The notes: generated by a model from the letters alone, not told the origin. A DNA stretch of 64,000 nucleotides from Rhea pennata (GCF_028389875.1 NC_084677.1:12008017-12072016), one strand, 5' to 3'; numbered from the stretch's first letter, positions 1-14,000 are shown. Numbers and translations: made by a program.

Positions 1-547
1 ACTTGGTTCCTACAAGTTTCCACTATTACAGGTTTGTAATTTTGTTTGGAAAACTGTTGAAATGTATTTATATAAATGCCAGTGATTTTATTAATAATTG
101 TGTCCGGGATGAACATAGTGTATCACTGATCAGACTCACCACAGCTTTGTCTTAAATCAAATGCGAGATACTTGACAAACCCGTAGCTGTTTACTCTAGC
201 TTCTTTTCTGATGCTCTCCAGATATGTGAGTTAGAATTGCAAAAACATTGCAGAAAAAACTCCAAATTACAAATCTGTCAATACTGGCAGCAGCAGCATT
301 ATGATTGATGTAATGTGTTATAAGATTACATGGGGGAGACTCAACACAAATGATTTTTTTGTAGCATTCCTTATTACTCATAGATTTTATAACCAGTAAA
401 TTTAGAATGATGACCATCTAGTGTATTTTTCTACAAAAACACAGATGATTTTAGCTAGTGGTTCAACTAGTGCACTGGAGCTCAGATTCAGATACTTGCT
501 GTTGATGATTCTTTAGGTCCTTCTAAGGGTCATGATTACAATTACTG
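1..547. other. Noncoding stretch before the CR1 element
   Basis: This AT-rich stretch has no recognisable gene or repeat family. Open frames are short and have no family resemblance. It ends where similarity to the CR1 retrotransposon begins. Confidence 0.6.
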
Positions 548-1567
548 GCTGAATGGCAGAGCTCAGAGGGTTGTGATCAGCAGCAGAGAGTCTAGTTGGA
601 GGCCTGTAGCTAGTGGTGTCCCCGGGGGCCGGTACTGGGTCCAGTCTTGTTCAACTTAGTCATCAGTGACCTGGATGAAGGGACAGAGTGCCTCCTCAGC
701 AAGTTTGCTGATGATACCAAGCTGGGAGGAGTGGCTGATACAGCTGAGTGTTGTGCTGCCATTCAGAGAGACCTGGACAGGCTGGAGAGCTGGGCAGAGA
801 GGAACCTCATGAGGTTCAACACGGGCAAGTGCAGGGTCCTGCACCTAGGGAGGAATAACCCCATGCACCAGTCCAAGTTGGGGGTTGACCTGCTGGAAAA
901 CAGCTCTGCAGTGAAGGACCTGGTGGACAACAAGCCAGCAATGTGCCCTTGTATCCAAGAAGGCCAATAGTATCGGGGGGTGGATTAGGAAGAGTGTCGC
1001 CAGCAGGTCAAGGGAGGTGATCCTGCGCCTCTACTCAGCTCTGGTGAGGCCACATCTGGAGTACTGTTCCAGTTCTGGGCTCTGCAGTACAAGAGAGACA
1101 TGGAGCTACTGGAAAGAGTCCAGCGTAGGGCTGCGGAGATGATCAGAGGGCTGGAGCACCTGCCATATGAGGAACGGCTGCGAGAGCTGGGCCTGTTCAG
1201 CCTAGAGAAGAGGATACTGAGAGGGGATCTTGTCAGTGTCTACAAATGCCTTAAGGGAGGGTATCAAGAGGATAGAGCCAGACTTGCTTCAGTGGTGCCC
1301 AGCGGCAGGACAAGAGGTAACAGACACAAACTGAAACCCAGGAAGTTCCATCTGAATACGAGGAAAAACTTCTTTCCTGTGAGAGTGGCAGAGCCCTGGC
1401 AGAGGTTGCCCTGGGAGGTTTTGGCGTCGTCTCCTCTGGAGATATTCAAAACCCACCTGGAAGTGATCCTGTGCAATGTGCTCTAGGTGACCCTGCTTGA
1501 GCAGGGGGGGTTGGACTAGATGATCTCCAGAGGTCCCTTCAAGACTCAGCCATTCTGTGATTCTGTT
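548..1567 (+). mobile_element. 5'-truncated CR1 LINE retrotransposon fragment
   Basis: CR1 is the dominant non-LTR retrotransposon of birds; it copies itself by target-primed reverse transcription and leaves mostly 5'-truncated copies. This copy keeps about the last kilobase: the C-terminal part of the reverse-transcriptase ORF, a short 3' UTR, and the terminal repeat ATTCTGTG followed by ATTCTGT at 1552-1567. The translated part shows the polymerase motif FADDTKLGG, then the typical DLDRLESWAERN and KCRVLHLGRNNP segments, and later a [31 protein letters not shown] segment. The 5' boundary near 548 is where I stop recognising CR1 and is uncertain by tens of bases. No target-site duplication was seen, as expected for CR1. 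The element lies in the same orientation as NPTX2, about 16.5 kb upstream. Confidence 0.95.
599..1486 (+). pseudogene. Remnant of CR1 ORF2 reverse transcriptase, broken by frameshifts
   Basis: The stretch encodes the C-terminal part of the CR1 polyprotein: the palm-domain motif with two catalytic aspartates (FADDTKL, near 698-718), the thumb region, and the C-terminal tail. It is not functional. The endonuclease domain and the front of the reverse transcriptase are absent. Relative to what I recall of CR1, there is an in-frame loss of about three codons near 920. A small deletion near 934 shifts the frame and leads to a stop at 968-970. A second small deletion near 1065 brings back the original frame, which then stays open through 1486. 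These are the expected scars of an old neutrally decaying copy. The protein would have acted on CR1 RNA only; no host role is suggested. Confidence 0.85.
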
Positions 1568-4500
1568 TAGTTTCAATATTACAAGCCTGATATTTCACTG
1601 TTTTGAAAAACCCTTGCTTAGTCATGTTCAGTTTACGAAGCAAACCGTGTTGTTCTTAGTGACCTGACCTGTCTTTACTCTTTTCCAGTCTATCCATGCT
1701 TGCTGCTCTTGCAAAATTTATCAATTTTATCTTTATATTGATACTAGAAGAATACATTATGCTGCTGGCTGAGTAGTCCCATCCTCTTGGTAGCCCTTCA
1801 CCTTTAATAATTGGTGTTTATTTACTAAGAAATCTAGTATCAAGGAATTATTTTTGGATTTGATACTGCTGTATAATGTTTGGGTATTGCAGTTTTTAAG
1901 AACCAGAAACTTCAGTGGTATTGAGTTAAAAGCTTTTAATGTGTTCAGATACATGTTTTTAACAGTTTGTCATTTGTTGGTAGGAGTATTTGATTTGACA
2001 AGACTTATTTTCCCCAAAAACCTGTTGATTACTAGAAATTATATTTAGTCCTTGAAGAGTAAGTAGTAATTCTTAATCAGATACTGTATGATTTTGCCTG
2101 AAATCAGTATTGAGGTGGGTGACTCACAGTGGTGTATGTCACACTATTAACTTCTGAAATATTGACAGAACAATGAAATTCTTCTACTCATATAGATTTT
2201 TCCAAGATTTATTCTAAGGAAAGTATATCAGTTTTGCTGAAATTCAATAAGCAGGTTAAAAAATAAGTCCTGAGACATGTCTACCTAAGACACTATCCGT
2301 GTCCTGATGGCATTGTGAAACTCCTGTAGCCAGCAGAGAGACCCAGACGGGATTCGGCATTAGCAAGTATGAAAAGGGAATGAGTAGCAGCAGGATGCGC
2401 TGCAGCAGGGCACCGGTACTTGGATCTTGTTGCTTGGTGCAGCAGCAGTCTTGCAACCTTTCGGTAATATCCTATTTGTTTGGAGTCTCAGGACAACGTG
2501 AGCTGTTTCTTCATCATTTGCACATTAATGCTGTTGGAGGTTTGTTTCGTCCTAATTGTCAGGGTGCTTTTTAAAGGCGATGGAAACGTGATCTGGAGAA
2601 AGGGGGAAGAAAACCGGCGTTATCTTCCTGTGCTTCTGGATTGTTGACAGAGTTTGATGCCAAAGTTTGAAACACACAGAGACACACACCTCCCTACGCG
2701 TGCCAGTCCTCTGGCTTCCCTAAGCTTTCCAGCTTCCCTAGATCTCCCGTATTCTCTGTGTTTTAACGTGTGTAAGAAAATAGGTTCCTGACATATTGTA
2801 GTCTACCATTACTGATGAGCACCCGTTACCATGCCAGGCTGTAGCGGGCCCTCAGTGGGCTGATCTGTGCTCCTGCCCTGTGTATTTACAGCTTTTCCCC
2901 AGGCTTTTGGCTGCTTGCCCACATCAGTGTGGGAGTGGCGGCTCTGGGGAAAGAGAGCCCCTTCTCTGCCCCCGGAGCCCTGCCGCGCAGACGGGGTGAG
3001 CTCCAGCCCCCTCCTCCTGCTGCCGGCGCCCGTGGATGGATCCAGCTTGCAGGCGAAAAAGCAAATAACATAATATCATATTTGGAGGCAAAGGCTTTTT
3101 CCTCTTTTGTGCATGTGGTGGGGGCGAGGGGGGCTGTTTTGGAGCACTAATGAAGTCAAACAGTGTTCTCTCTTTATAAGAAATCTTGCCTTTTTTTTTC
3201 CTAAGGAAGGATTTCAGTTACATCTTTAAGTTAGTCCCTGATGCCCAGTGTAGATTTTGCTTTCCAGCTAAGTATAATTTGGTATTTTGCCAGGAGCATA
3301 GATATCTGTAAAGTACAGGCTCTGACTTTTTTAAGAGATGCCCTGGGACTTTGTCTGTCGGATTCTGGGAAACCATGCCTTATTATGTGTTGTCGGTTTT
3401 TTTTCCCCCTGCCTGAAGGTTGAGAAGTATTTTTCTGAGATGCATCAAAACTGGAACATGACAGGACCATTACTTTTTTTCATTTATTCAACAGTAATCA
3501 GTAAACAAATACTTTCTCGTACCCACTCAGGGTGTTTTGTAAATGCGTTTTGTTTTTGTGGAGGCAGATTGCTGTCAAGTTAGAAGCTCCAGCGCCGTTA
3601 GTAGGAGCTCTTAATTAGTCTCTGTTCAGAGGAATTTGATCACATAGAGTTAGCTGAAGCTGGGATTGAGTGTTGGCTCTGATAGCGTTTGAGCTCTCAG
3701 CCCTTTGCTTTGTTCCTCCGGCTGATACTAACTGGCACATAGTTTGGCTGCACACAAGAGCGAGCCAGCGGTAAAATAGATTTCTGATCAGTAATTTGTG
3801 TGAGTCTTATGATCGCTTTCTCACTTCCATCTGTGAATCCTGCATTCTTTTCTGCACAGTAGAAAAACGACTGTACAGGACAGGCAGAGGCTGCCGTGGC
3901 CTGGAAGCTACTTCTCCTTGGGCGGTGGGAGAGGAGGTGTGCAGCCTTTCCGGCTGGTGAGGAAATTGAATCCGAGGCTCCTATTACCTGGATGAGTTTT
4001 CTGATCTCCAGGCAATTATTAAAATAGACATAACAAAATAAGCCTCTGTATCATTAAAGAAAAACTCACTATCTGTATATTATCCATGTCTTAAACTACC
4101 CTGAGATTAGATCCCCCCGCAGCCTGGATTTTAGAACTGGATTGGAATAAGAGAGCTGAACTGCTGCTTCAGCAGCAATTATCTCCTTCGAGAAATGGCT
4201 CTGAACAACAGGTTAAAATGTTACTGTCTGTGGGTTTGAGTACATCCATAATTGCAAGTTGCCTATTTCTGATAAAAATATAATACAAATTATGCAGGCA
4301 GATTTTAAAGCAATGCAAGGTTTTCCGTGAGTTTGACAACTTCTTGTACTATTGACCTAGACAGAACAATCCTCTCAACAGTCGTTTGCTATGTGTTTCA
4401 CAGTCAAAACCCCAGGCAGGCTTTTTTGTGGAAAAACTCATGCTCTGTGTGTTAGACCAGCAGTTAAATGGATAGATATAAAATCCCTTTTCCTGTTGTA

Positions 4501-7500
4501 GACGGCTTTACATTATTCATGACCCCAACCTGCCTTGGCGAGCTGAATGGTGTAGGTTTTAACCTCAGGTATGTATCCACATCCAAACCCACAAATTACA
4601 GTGTCACATAGCCTCTACCAGTCTGATCAAAGCATATCTTAATAAGCCACTCATATCTCTGCCACTTAATCACTAGAGAGGAAGTGTGTGAATGGCTAGC
4701 TGGAGACAAATCAAATTTCAAGTTCATTGGAGGAAAAAAAAAAAATCTGTGGCTATTGCCTGGCTAATTCATCTTCATTCCAAATGGTAAACTTGTTGAT
4801 AGATGTGATTGAAAAGCCTGCAGAGTGTAAATAATAAATGCTTATTCCAGTTGTTTGAAGAGCTTTGCATTTTTGAAATGATGCCAGTATTTTTGCTTTT
4901 AAATCGATTACATAGTTACGTTGCACTATGTTCTGTACTCGATCTTTATCTGTCTTCATAACTGTTTGTTTTATATAATTGCAAGCATAAAATGTCATAT
5001 GCTGCAAATTAAATACAAATAGAATGAACATTCAGGGAATCTGTAGTATTCTGTATGAGCTCAACGCAGATGTTCAGGAATTTCTGTGCTCTTGACAAGT
5101 AATACATGTTTGTCTTCAAAATGTCTACATTACAAATATACTTAGGTGTTTTATTATGAGGGTAATGTTGGTGTATTTATGATACCTGAGTTGTACCTAG
5201 GTGTAATTTGCCTTTGATTATGACATTAAATTCCTATTAATGTCAATAGTAAATGCAAGCAAAATGCATACCTTTTTTATTTTTTTTCCTCTGCAACTTT
5301 TCTAACCATAAAAATACTTGACATGTTATGCACTGTTTTCCACTGACAGTCAGTGACACTGATTTCTGTTGTTTTAGGAGTCCTCCCCCCCCCCCAATTT
5401 GGCTTCCATAATGTATATGGTGCATGTCAGTATATCCTAGATAAAAGATAAATTAGCTAACCTTTGTAACTGTGCAGTATGAATCTTTAACAGGTACCAG
5501 TTATTACTCAATAGCTAGATACTATTCTAATAGCAAAAAGACAGCGCATATCAGAGGACTGCAAAGTGAAATCTTAGGAACAAGGGTTGGGTTGGCTTTG
5601 GATTTTCTTTGGTGACTGTTACACTAGTCTTCCTTTGCATGAATCTGGGAATTAGTCAACTGCAGAATTAATTCATTATTGTTAGTACATAATACTGAAA
5701 AAACATATAGTGCCTTTGGATTAGATTGCATGGTGGGTCTACAGCACTTAAAAATACAAACATGGACATTACACATTTTAAAAGAGGGTGAAAACAGAAT
5801 TATTTCCCCAAAATATTCAATTTGCATGGCTATTTTTTTCAGAAAAGTGTTGCAACTGAGGACTGGAAACTAGTATTTATTGTCTGTCTGTCAGCATCCT
5901 GTTGAGATACAATGAGAAAGCAATGCATATTAAACCAGTGATAACTTTATGTGTTGAAAGATTCATGCAGTTTATTCTTTGCATGAAGTGAAAAGAGGTA
6001 AGGGAAGAATGTTATGTGTTGGTGAATACTTTGCGAGGTTCCTAAAGTAACCAAATCATAGCTTTTGCATAGTTTCTCTTTTTAATGTGAATCAGTCTAT
6101 TGGTAAAGCACTGTCTACAGTTTCTTTCCTGAATTGTCTGCTTTAAAACAGATGAAATTCCAGTCAGAGACTGTTGCTTTCATTTCCTGAATGCATGGTC
6201 ATATAACATGACTCAGTTTTAAGTAGTGTCTGCGGATAGAAATTTGATAATTGCAGATTAGAGGTTATTGCCCCACTGCCGTCAATGGCTGCTTGAGCCA
6301 TCTGTACCGCTAGAAGTGTGATTAAGGCATAAGTGCAAGAAGTTTTGCAGTGAAGGCAAAGCTGCAGTGGTGAATGCAGAATCGTAGCTGTCAGTGTGCG
6401 TTCAGCATACGACGGTATGGTGAATTCAGAGTGGAGATCCGATCTCCAGTTGGATTACATTTTCTTCCCTCTCCCCAGAATAAAAACTTCCTTCTCTCTT
6501 AGGTGCAGAGAAATCTCATGAGAAATGGGTTATACTTAGACTGCAGAATGAGGTGTTTAGTTGCTGCTTTGCTGAATTTGCTGCTCTCTGGACATGTATT
6601 GCCTCAGGCTGCTCATTCTCGGCTCACAGAGGCATTGCAGCTCTCTCACAATTTCTTACACTTCTTTTGAGGGCAAATGTGTTTGATCTCTGCTTTGTGC
6701 AGCGCAGTGTTCTGGTCCTGTTTCATCATCATGAGTTAAATCCTCTTCAGACTCCTTCACAACCTCAAAGAGTCTTGACACAGCACAACTTTGGCAGCTG
6801 AACTGTACTGTGCGCCAGAAGCGCATCCCCCTTTCTGCACAGAAGCTTTTGGTTTTGCAGCATGGGCAGGTCTGGAGAATTAGACAGTTCCTGAGCTGAA
6901 TCTGCAGAGAGCTGAAGAATAAATGCAGGAGTAACTGGAACCAAGTGGCAATCATGGAATAAAAGCACACAGTCAATAGACATAGAAAGTAAAAGAGTAG
7001 TCAGTGAGTCCGGCAGCTCATTTAGGATTTGGCTTAGCAACAGGAGCGAATGGAGGTGGCTGCTGATCAGCTCCTGCACTGGTGGTGCAGCAGGCAGTGA
7101 AGGAACCTTCACTGCTTCTGTCCTGCGAAGCCGTCCTGGCATTTGGCCAGCTTGGCTTTGATTTTTTTACAAGTGTCAGTCGCTTGTGTGCAGACTGGTG
7201 CTTTGGCAGCTAATTGATCTCCAGCATTTGATATGCTGATTATTTCTTTCATAAAATGCTAACTTGTGTACAATGAAAAAATACCTTTTAAATGCTACTG
7301 TGATATCTCAGAGGCATATCTGGAATTGAAAATAGGGCCTCTAAATCTTTATGTACGTCAGTACAGTATAAACATCAGTGAATGCTTATCGTTGTGGCAA
7401 TTTAGTTTAAAAAAGAGGATGTTAAGCCCGCTAATATTTCCCTATACAAGCATTTTTCTGAGCAGTTCCATATATATTTTTTTCTTTCTGTAACAGCTTT

Positions 7501-8399
7501 TCTGTGGAGGGAATACACTGGCTTACTGAGGATTAGATATTGTGTAGTTGTACAATGACTGTACAGGGCATGTAACAGGATATCCTGCACAGCCCAAACA
7601 TGGCTGGAAAATTCTGTGCGTTAGGGACTAGACGACTCTGTTCAACACAAGCATACTAAAGTATACTAAATGCTTGGAAGAAAATTCTAAACATAACCCA
7701 TGAAAATGTTGGTGGGGATGGGACAGTTGACTGATAGAGGATATTGCAAGAGACTGGTGAATGCTCAGGAAGAAAGAAAACACAAGTAGGGCATGAATTA
7801 TAGACAAGAGTTCACAAATAAATGTAAGGGCATTTCGGTTAAATATGGCAAGCTGTTACCAAGAAAGTTAGCATTCAAAGAATATACTCTTAAAATCACG
7901 AATATTTGTTCTTAAATGAAAACATTATGCCCTTTTATACCAGGTATCTCATTCGGTCACATCAGTAGGCTCGGATGCAAGATGCTGTTTCCAAAGTATT
8001 AGTTATACAAACAATATACAGACATTCACAGTTGGATTAATGGTGCTTAATGGATGAACTAGAGGCTGCCACTGCAGTACATTCAGTACTTGGTGACAGT
8101 TCAGTAATGCACCTAGGATCTATCTGCTTGTATTCTATGAAACATTATCCTCAAATAATTTTCTCGTGTGATTTTAAAGTAACATTTGAATTTTTAAACC
8201 TCTTTCAAAGAATGCCTTCATACACTCCAGACTAGCTTCAGACAAGTTAGGGACTCTTGCTTACTGGAGTCTGGAGCTACTCTGCTTTTCTTCGGATATG
8301 TCCTTAAGTTCTTTCAATATCTATTTAGCAATGTATACAATATACTGAAATATTTTTAGAAGATTGGAATAGCGATGAGTTAATAAACCATGTTATACA
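1568..8399. other. Noncoding DNA upstream of NPTX2, distal part
   Basis: About 6.8 kb without a recognisable gene. Open frames are at most about 125 codons, overlap one another on both strands and match no family I know. A modest GC-rich patch lies at about 2920-3020. The stretch 3650-4720 is low in simple repeats and looks non-random (several TAAT-type and CAGCTG-type motifs), so it is a plausible conserved noncoding element, but this cannot be shown without alignment. The upstream neighbour of NPTX2 in other vertebrates (BAIAP2L1) was not seen here. Confidence 0.5.
5385..5395. repeat. Homopolymer C run (11 C)
   Basis: Eleven consecutive C bases, preceded by CCT. It is a simple low-complexity tract with no clear role. 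Confidence 0.95.
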
Positions 8400-8545
8400 G
8401 CAAGGTCTCTTACTAACAGAGCTGCGCTGCGATTGCGGCTTCGGAAGGAAGGAGCGTGGGTTGCTGAGGGGGCCGGAGGCTGGGCAGCCGTGTCCGGCGG
8501 GCCGGTGACTCGGAGCCTGCTCCCTCGGGGGCTCGTGCCCATGTG
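8400..8545. other. Small GC-rich, CpG-containing patch
   Basis: About 145 bases with around ten CpG dinucleotides inside otherwise AT-rich DNA. It is below the usual size of a CpG island. No TATA box, exon or reading frame of known type is attached to it. It could be a minor regulatory element or an isochore fluctuation. Confidence 0.4.
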
Positions 8546-10679
8546 AATGTTCACGGATTTGGAGCAAGCGCAGTCTGGAGACAGATGCAGCACCAACCTT
8601 CGTGCTGCTCCTTAGCTAGTGTAGATGTTAGCATCACGTTAGCAGGATTTTGGATTGAACTGAAAATAGGTTTCTGCGGAAAGACTGAAAGTGGCTCATG
8701 CGAGTAGTGTTGAAGGGAGAAGATATACCTGTTAAGACTCTGAATTATAAACTGTGATACTTTCTCTGGTACTAAAATTCTACAGCAACTTTGCCTGCGC
8801 TCCTAAGTGGCCTCAGTGAACTGTGCTCTAGATAAAAATTCTTGAATATGACAGTAGTCTTTTTAAGTTGCATTTATGTACATTACTATAAGGATCAAGC
8901 TATTTATTCAGGAGTGCCAGTGCTGCAGTCAGCAATGATGAACTCATACGAATCTTGGCCTTACTGCAGTTGAAGGGAGACTATGGAAAAAATCCGTCTG
9001 TGTAGTGAAACTCATTCACAGGAGCTCCCTCTCTCTACAGCAGTGTTTGCACTTGTTCTCATTTTATTCTGTTTTTAGCTTCTAAGCATTAAGAACGGAT
9101 ACTAGTATCTAATCTATCTAGAAAAAAAAAAAACAAATTACCAATAACTAACTAATTCCATACCTGGACTATCTTTCTGATGAAGAAAAAAATATCATGA
9201 CTTATAAGAAGAGTTCTTTAATCATCAGGAGAGAAGATGTTTAGTTTTCCCAGCAATTAGTTTCATCGCTGTGTTAACTCTATCTTCTAGCTTGGAAAGT
9301 AGAGGAACAGGCTTGGTGATTGAGCCCAGTGTACTATATTATAGACCACAACTCTGAATTGTAGCACAGAGACAAGTAAGTTGGGTAAGATTTAGGGATA
9401 TTCCCTTTCAAGTAAGGGCTTTTATTAAGAAATGGTAGTTTATGTAAGTACAGCTGGACAATATTGAAAAAAATAAGGCATAGATGCAAATTAATAAACC
9501 TTTTTGCAACCTAATGTTTCTTCCACTTTTAAACTGTTCTTGCAGAAGAATAAATATTTACCATTTCTTCCTATATTAAGGGAAAGATTCCAAAATTCCC
9601 TCCTGGTTTTAAGAATTTCACTGATCTCTCCACAGCGTGCTGGTGGCACACCTGTAACTTGTGGCACACAGCCGTGCCGGGCTGCCTTTGACTTCCCAGC
9701 TCGAACAACCAAGTACCCTTTGACCACTGTTCTGTCCGAGTGAGGCCTTTGGCGCACAAGCCAGGATCAGGATTTGAGCTTGCACTTTTGGATTTGTAGA
9801 TTTGTAGCGTTTGCTTGAACAGCTCCGACCGTAAGCCCTTTTACGAGATAAGGCAGCAGAAAAGAAATTCTTTGACTGCTGTATCTTTACTGCTGCGTAT
9901 TGCATTATTTGCCATTGATCCAGGCTAAAGTGGCATCATACATCCATATACTGGATAACTTCAAGCCATAATTTTTGGAAAGCATCTGGTTGCAATCATT
10001 TCACAAGCAGAAAGAGTAAGTGTTTCTCTCAGTCTCCTCTCTAGAATTTTAACAACCTATGAAATCATATTGTACTTCCATAATCATGGATAAAAACGGC
10101 GTTGGTATGTGTTTAATGCTTCACAGTGTTAGTGAAATAAATAGATGACTAAAGCTTTTAGTATTGTACAAACAAATTAATTGGATTTTAATGTATAGAC
10201 ATCTCATTAATTTAAGATTTTGTGGAGAAGTGCTCTGCTTTATTTGTATTCATCGTTACTATCAATGTTTCAGATAGTTTTATGAGAGCTTAGACTTTGA
10301 TGCTTTAATCCTCTGTTGTTTTTTAATCATTTCATTTAGAAAGGGTATAGCTTTGTAAGAGCTCCTGTGAAAGTGATCTTTAGTTAAACCTGTGAAGTGT
10401 GAAAATCATCTGTCAAAACAGATGTACAAGACGTCTACTGTTAATATCTCTCTAGCCTTTAATCCTACTTTTCCGGTTTGTGTGGGCACTCGCAGTTAAC
10501 TCAAGTTTCAATCAAATGTAGATGAGTAGGATTTTTTTTTTCCTGTCCTACAGACAGATAGTCAGATGATCAGTGATTTTTTTCACACTGTTTTCAAACT
10601 CATTTAGTCCTTTGTTCAGACCGGCAGAGGCACAGCAAGGATTTAGAACGTGCTCTTTCATAGCCCAAGGTATTTTTCA

Positions 10680-11000
10680 TGGGCTGAAGAACTTGAATTT
10701 ATTGACAAAATATTTTTCATTTCATTTGAAAATGAAATCTATTGAATTTGCAAGTGCAGATTTTGTACATGCATTATACATTGAAAACATTGAAACTGAA
10801 TCTGTTTCACAAATGAATTAATGCAATGGCATTCATTTCATAATGCATAGAATATTGCCAAACAATTTAAATTAAATACAAAATGTTGAGAATTTTTAAA
10901 TTGCATTATTGGTATTTTTGTATGTTTTCTAATTAATGTATATTAATCTACTAAGAAACAAATTTAGTCTGTTGCATCATTTTATGATGGCATACAATGT
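10680..11000. other. AT-rich block with homeodomain/POU-like motifs and inverted repeats
   Basis: A 9-base perfect inverted repeat (ATTTCATTT at 719-727 and AAATGAAAT at 730-738, counted from 10000) is followed by repeated ATGCAT, TAATTA and TTTAAAT motifs. Such density is seen in conserved developmental enhancers but can also arise by base composition alone. Confidence 0.3.
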
Positions 11001-14000
11001 GAGAGATACTGAACAGAGCAATTAAGGGTGAATATAAAATTACTGATGAATTTAGATCTCATATAACAATAATATATGGGGTAATACCATTATGTAGGCT
11101 GATTATTTGTACTGTAACCTCAGTGAGGAGTTAGCTGGGTTCTATAAAAATACATGTGAAAGGGACAATCACTTCACCAAAGATCTTACCAGCCTAAATA
11201 AGTTTATTTGGATCTACTTGTCTGAAAATATGATTGCAGTCTGACCAAATAGAGTTAATACAATGACAAACAAAACCATTTTTGACAAATACGGTCTCTG
11301 GTTAACCCTCCTTTGTACAGAAAATAACCTTACCAGAGCCAGTGGATGAAATACTGACCTTATTCAGGTCAGTAGTAGAGCCCCCACTGATTACAGTGAA
11401 GACAAAATTCTGCATGATCTAACTGCCAATGTAAATAAAATAATCGCTAGATTCACTACAAAATCTACAGCCTGGCCCCAGATGTTTTATCTGAATCATG
11501 AAATAAAACGTGGTGCAGAATCCTTAGCTAAAAATTGAGAAAACCTGTTTTTTGTCATTTCCTTGTGTCAGTCTTTTTCCATTCTAGTCTCTTGTAACTC
11601 TGCCTTCACAGACAGTGATTTCCTTCCCCCCCCCTTTTTTTTTCCTGCAGAGACTCCACAGAAACCCTCTATGGATCGTTACTTTGTCACACTCATTAGA
11701 ACTTGAGATGAAACCTATTGAGGAGACTTAACATCATCTCAGAGCGCCAGGTGCTTTAGCATTTCAAAAGCCGTTTGGGTTAAGTCATAATAGCATCTCT
11801 AATTGTCAGCCACAGAAATAGTAAAAATAGTGAAAGGAGGAAGGAAATCCCTGTAGATAGAACTCAAGGTTATCACTCCATTTCTGAAAGAACTGAAAAA
11901 CTAACTACATGAAAGCCTTAGCTTCTTCTATAGTAATGTTCTGTAATGGGAAGCCACAGAAAGTTGTTCTGCCTTTTGTCCTGGATTTCTAATCTCTCGT
12001 GTATTCTTTTCGTTCGTTCTGTCACAAGATGGGTTGCATACTGTTCTGTGAATTCTAGCTCTAAATCCAAGTGTGCATTCCTGGAGCAGTGATTTCAAAA
12101 ATAAATTCAGTCTAGCACATATTTGTGATTGTATGTGTTCATCTGATACATGCATGTAGTAATACAAACTATAAGACATAATAATATAAACTATAAGACT
12201 ATATAAACACGTATTTGTAATCTATGTAGCTCTGCATTACAGAAAGAAATCAAAACTTTCTGATATCATAATGACAGTGAACTGTCTGATCAAAGAACAA
12301 AATTTCACTGCCAGCAACAGGGAAACTGCTCAACTGCTGCTGAACTTCTAAGTTTGCAGGACTAAAAGGATTTCAAGGGGCTAGCATAAGCTTATTGACC
12401 TGAGAAACCCACCAAAGCAGGCCGAGCATTTGGTCTGTAATAATTATCCCTATGATAGTATTTAGAGATGTAACCAGAGGTAATTTATCCTGCTGCTGTA
12501 CAAAGCACTGAGGCACCTTCAACTGAATTTAATAACCATGTGTCATAGCTGCGGCACTGCAAGCTATAATCCATGCAGAAAATGGTGCTAATGGACAGGA
12601 GATAATCTGAGCACTTGTTGCAGAAAGAAGTACAATATTAGATCTTAGCACAGTAGCATCATGTTTTGCAAAACCCCCAAATCTAAGTGGAGCCTAAATG
12701 GAATAAGAGCTTTGAAAGGAATCTTAAGCAATAAACAGGTGGTTCTGAGCATGTAAAAGCATTTGATGTGTTACAATATATTACATATTTCTGTAGATAT
12801 ATTAACATGTATTTTGGATTTGTCTTGCCGAATTCTGTGTTTTATACTGCACTTGGAGTTTGGCAAGATTCTTTCTATTTCAGAGGGATTTGCTTTAGTA
12901 AGAATTAAGCAGTAAAGGCCAGCAAGGGTCTCGGTCTCAGGATTTGTTCTCCATGCAGCTAACCTATTTCACTTCTCAAATGTATTTCTAAGCTTGGCAT
13001 TTTGGACTAAATGTCTGTAGAGCATCAGGAAGATAATAAGGTCCTGCCGTGGCTGACCCACTGCTTCTTTGGTTGGTGATTAGTATCGCTGCGTGGCAGA
13101 CATGTTCTGGGAAAAGTCTCCTATTTCTATTCTTCAGTCGCCAGCAGGATATGGCACATTAGAGGCAGCAAGATCTCTTTTTGAGTATCTTACGGTCTTT
13201 GAAAGTTCCTGTAGTGATTCTCTCTTACAAAGTTAGTATTTACATTGATTACCTCTACAGTAAGTCCTGTTTCCCTTCTGCTAGAAGGAAGATCATCATA
13301 ATTAATGATTCTCAGAAAAGAATATATCGTTTTGGTCATCTAGAGAAAGCCTGAGTCTATTCAGATCAATGGCAAAAATCCTGTTGACTTAAAAGGGAAA
13401 ATGTTTTCATTTGTGCTTTTCAGAGGACAGCCTATGACATGGAAATAATAGGGAAATATATCCCTTAAATATTGGTTTCTTCTTCTAACATTCTATCTGT
13501 ATTTTATCCATAAAAGCTATAAAAGACAGGAATAATAAAATCCTCATGTTGCAGTTCCCCTAGCTAGTGTGAAATTGTATTTCTGTAATAAAACCCAAGT
13601 TTCATATTTCTTTTCCTGTAACTGGTTAATAATTTCCCCTTCCAGATAAAAAAAAAAAGTTTCTTAAAAGATGCTTAAAAGTTTCGGAGCTCAGTTTTGT
13701 GGCAGGTCTCTAATCAGTAGTCAGGAAACCTTTATGCAGCTAGAAGTAGCTATTAAAGATTGAGTGAAGAGTTTATAGCTCTGATTACCTTAGCAAACAT
13801 GTTAAGAAGGACATTGAACTGAGTTCGTAATTTCAGGCATTGCTTGTGACTAATTGTACAGATTTGCTAGAGTTAGGATATAAATTAAATTGTTCTTTTT
13901 TGACAGAGTGATACATTCTCTAGGGATGACTCAAATTATGCGATTCAAAGGACAGATTTCTTTGTTAATTATTTTCTTTGAGATCACTGCCTGTAACCTA

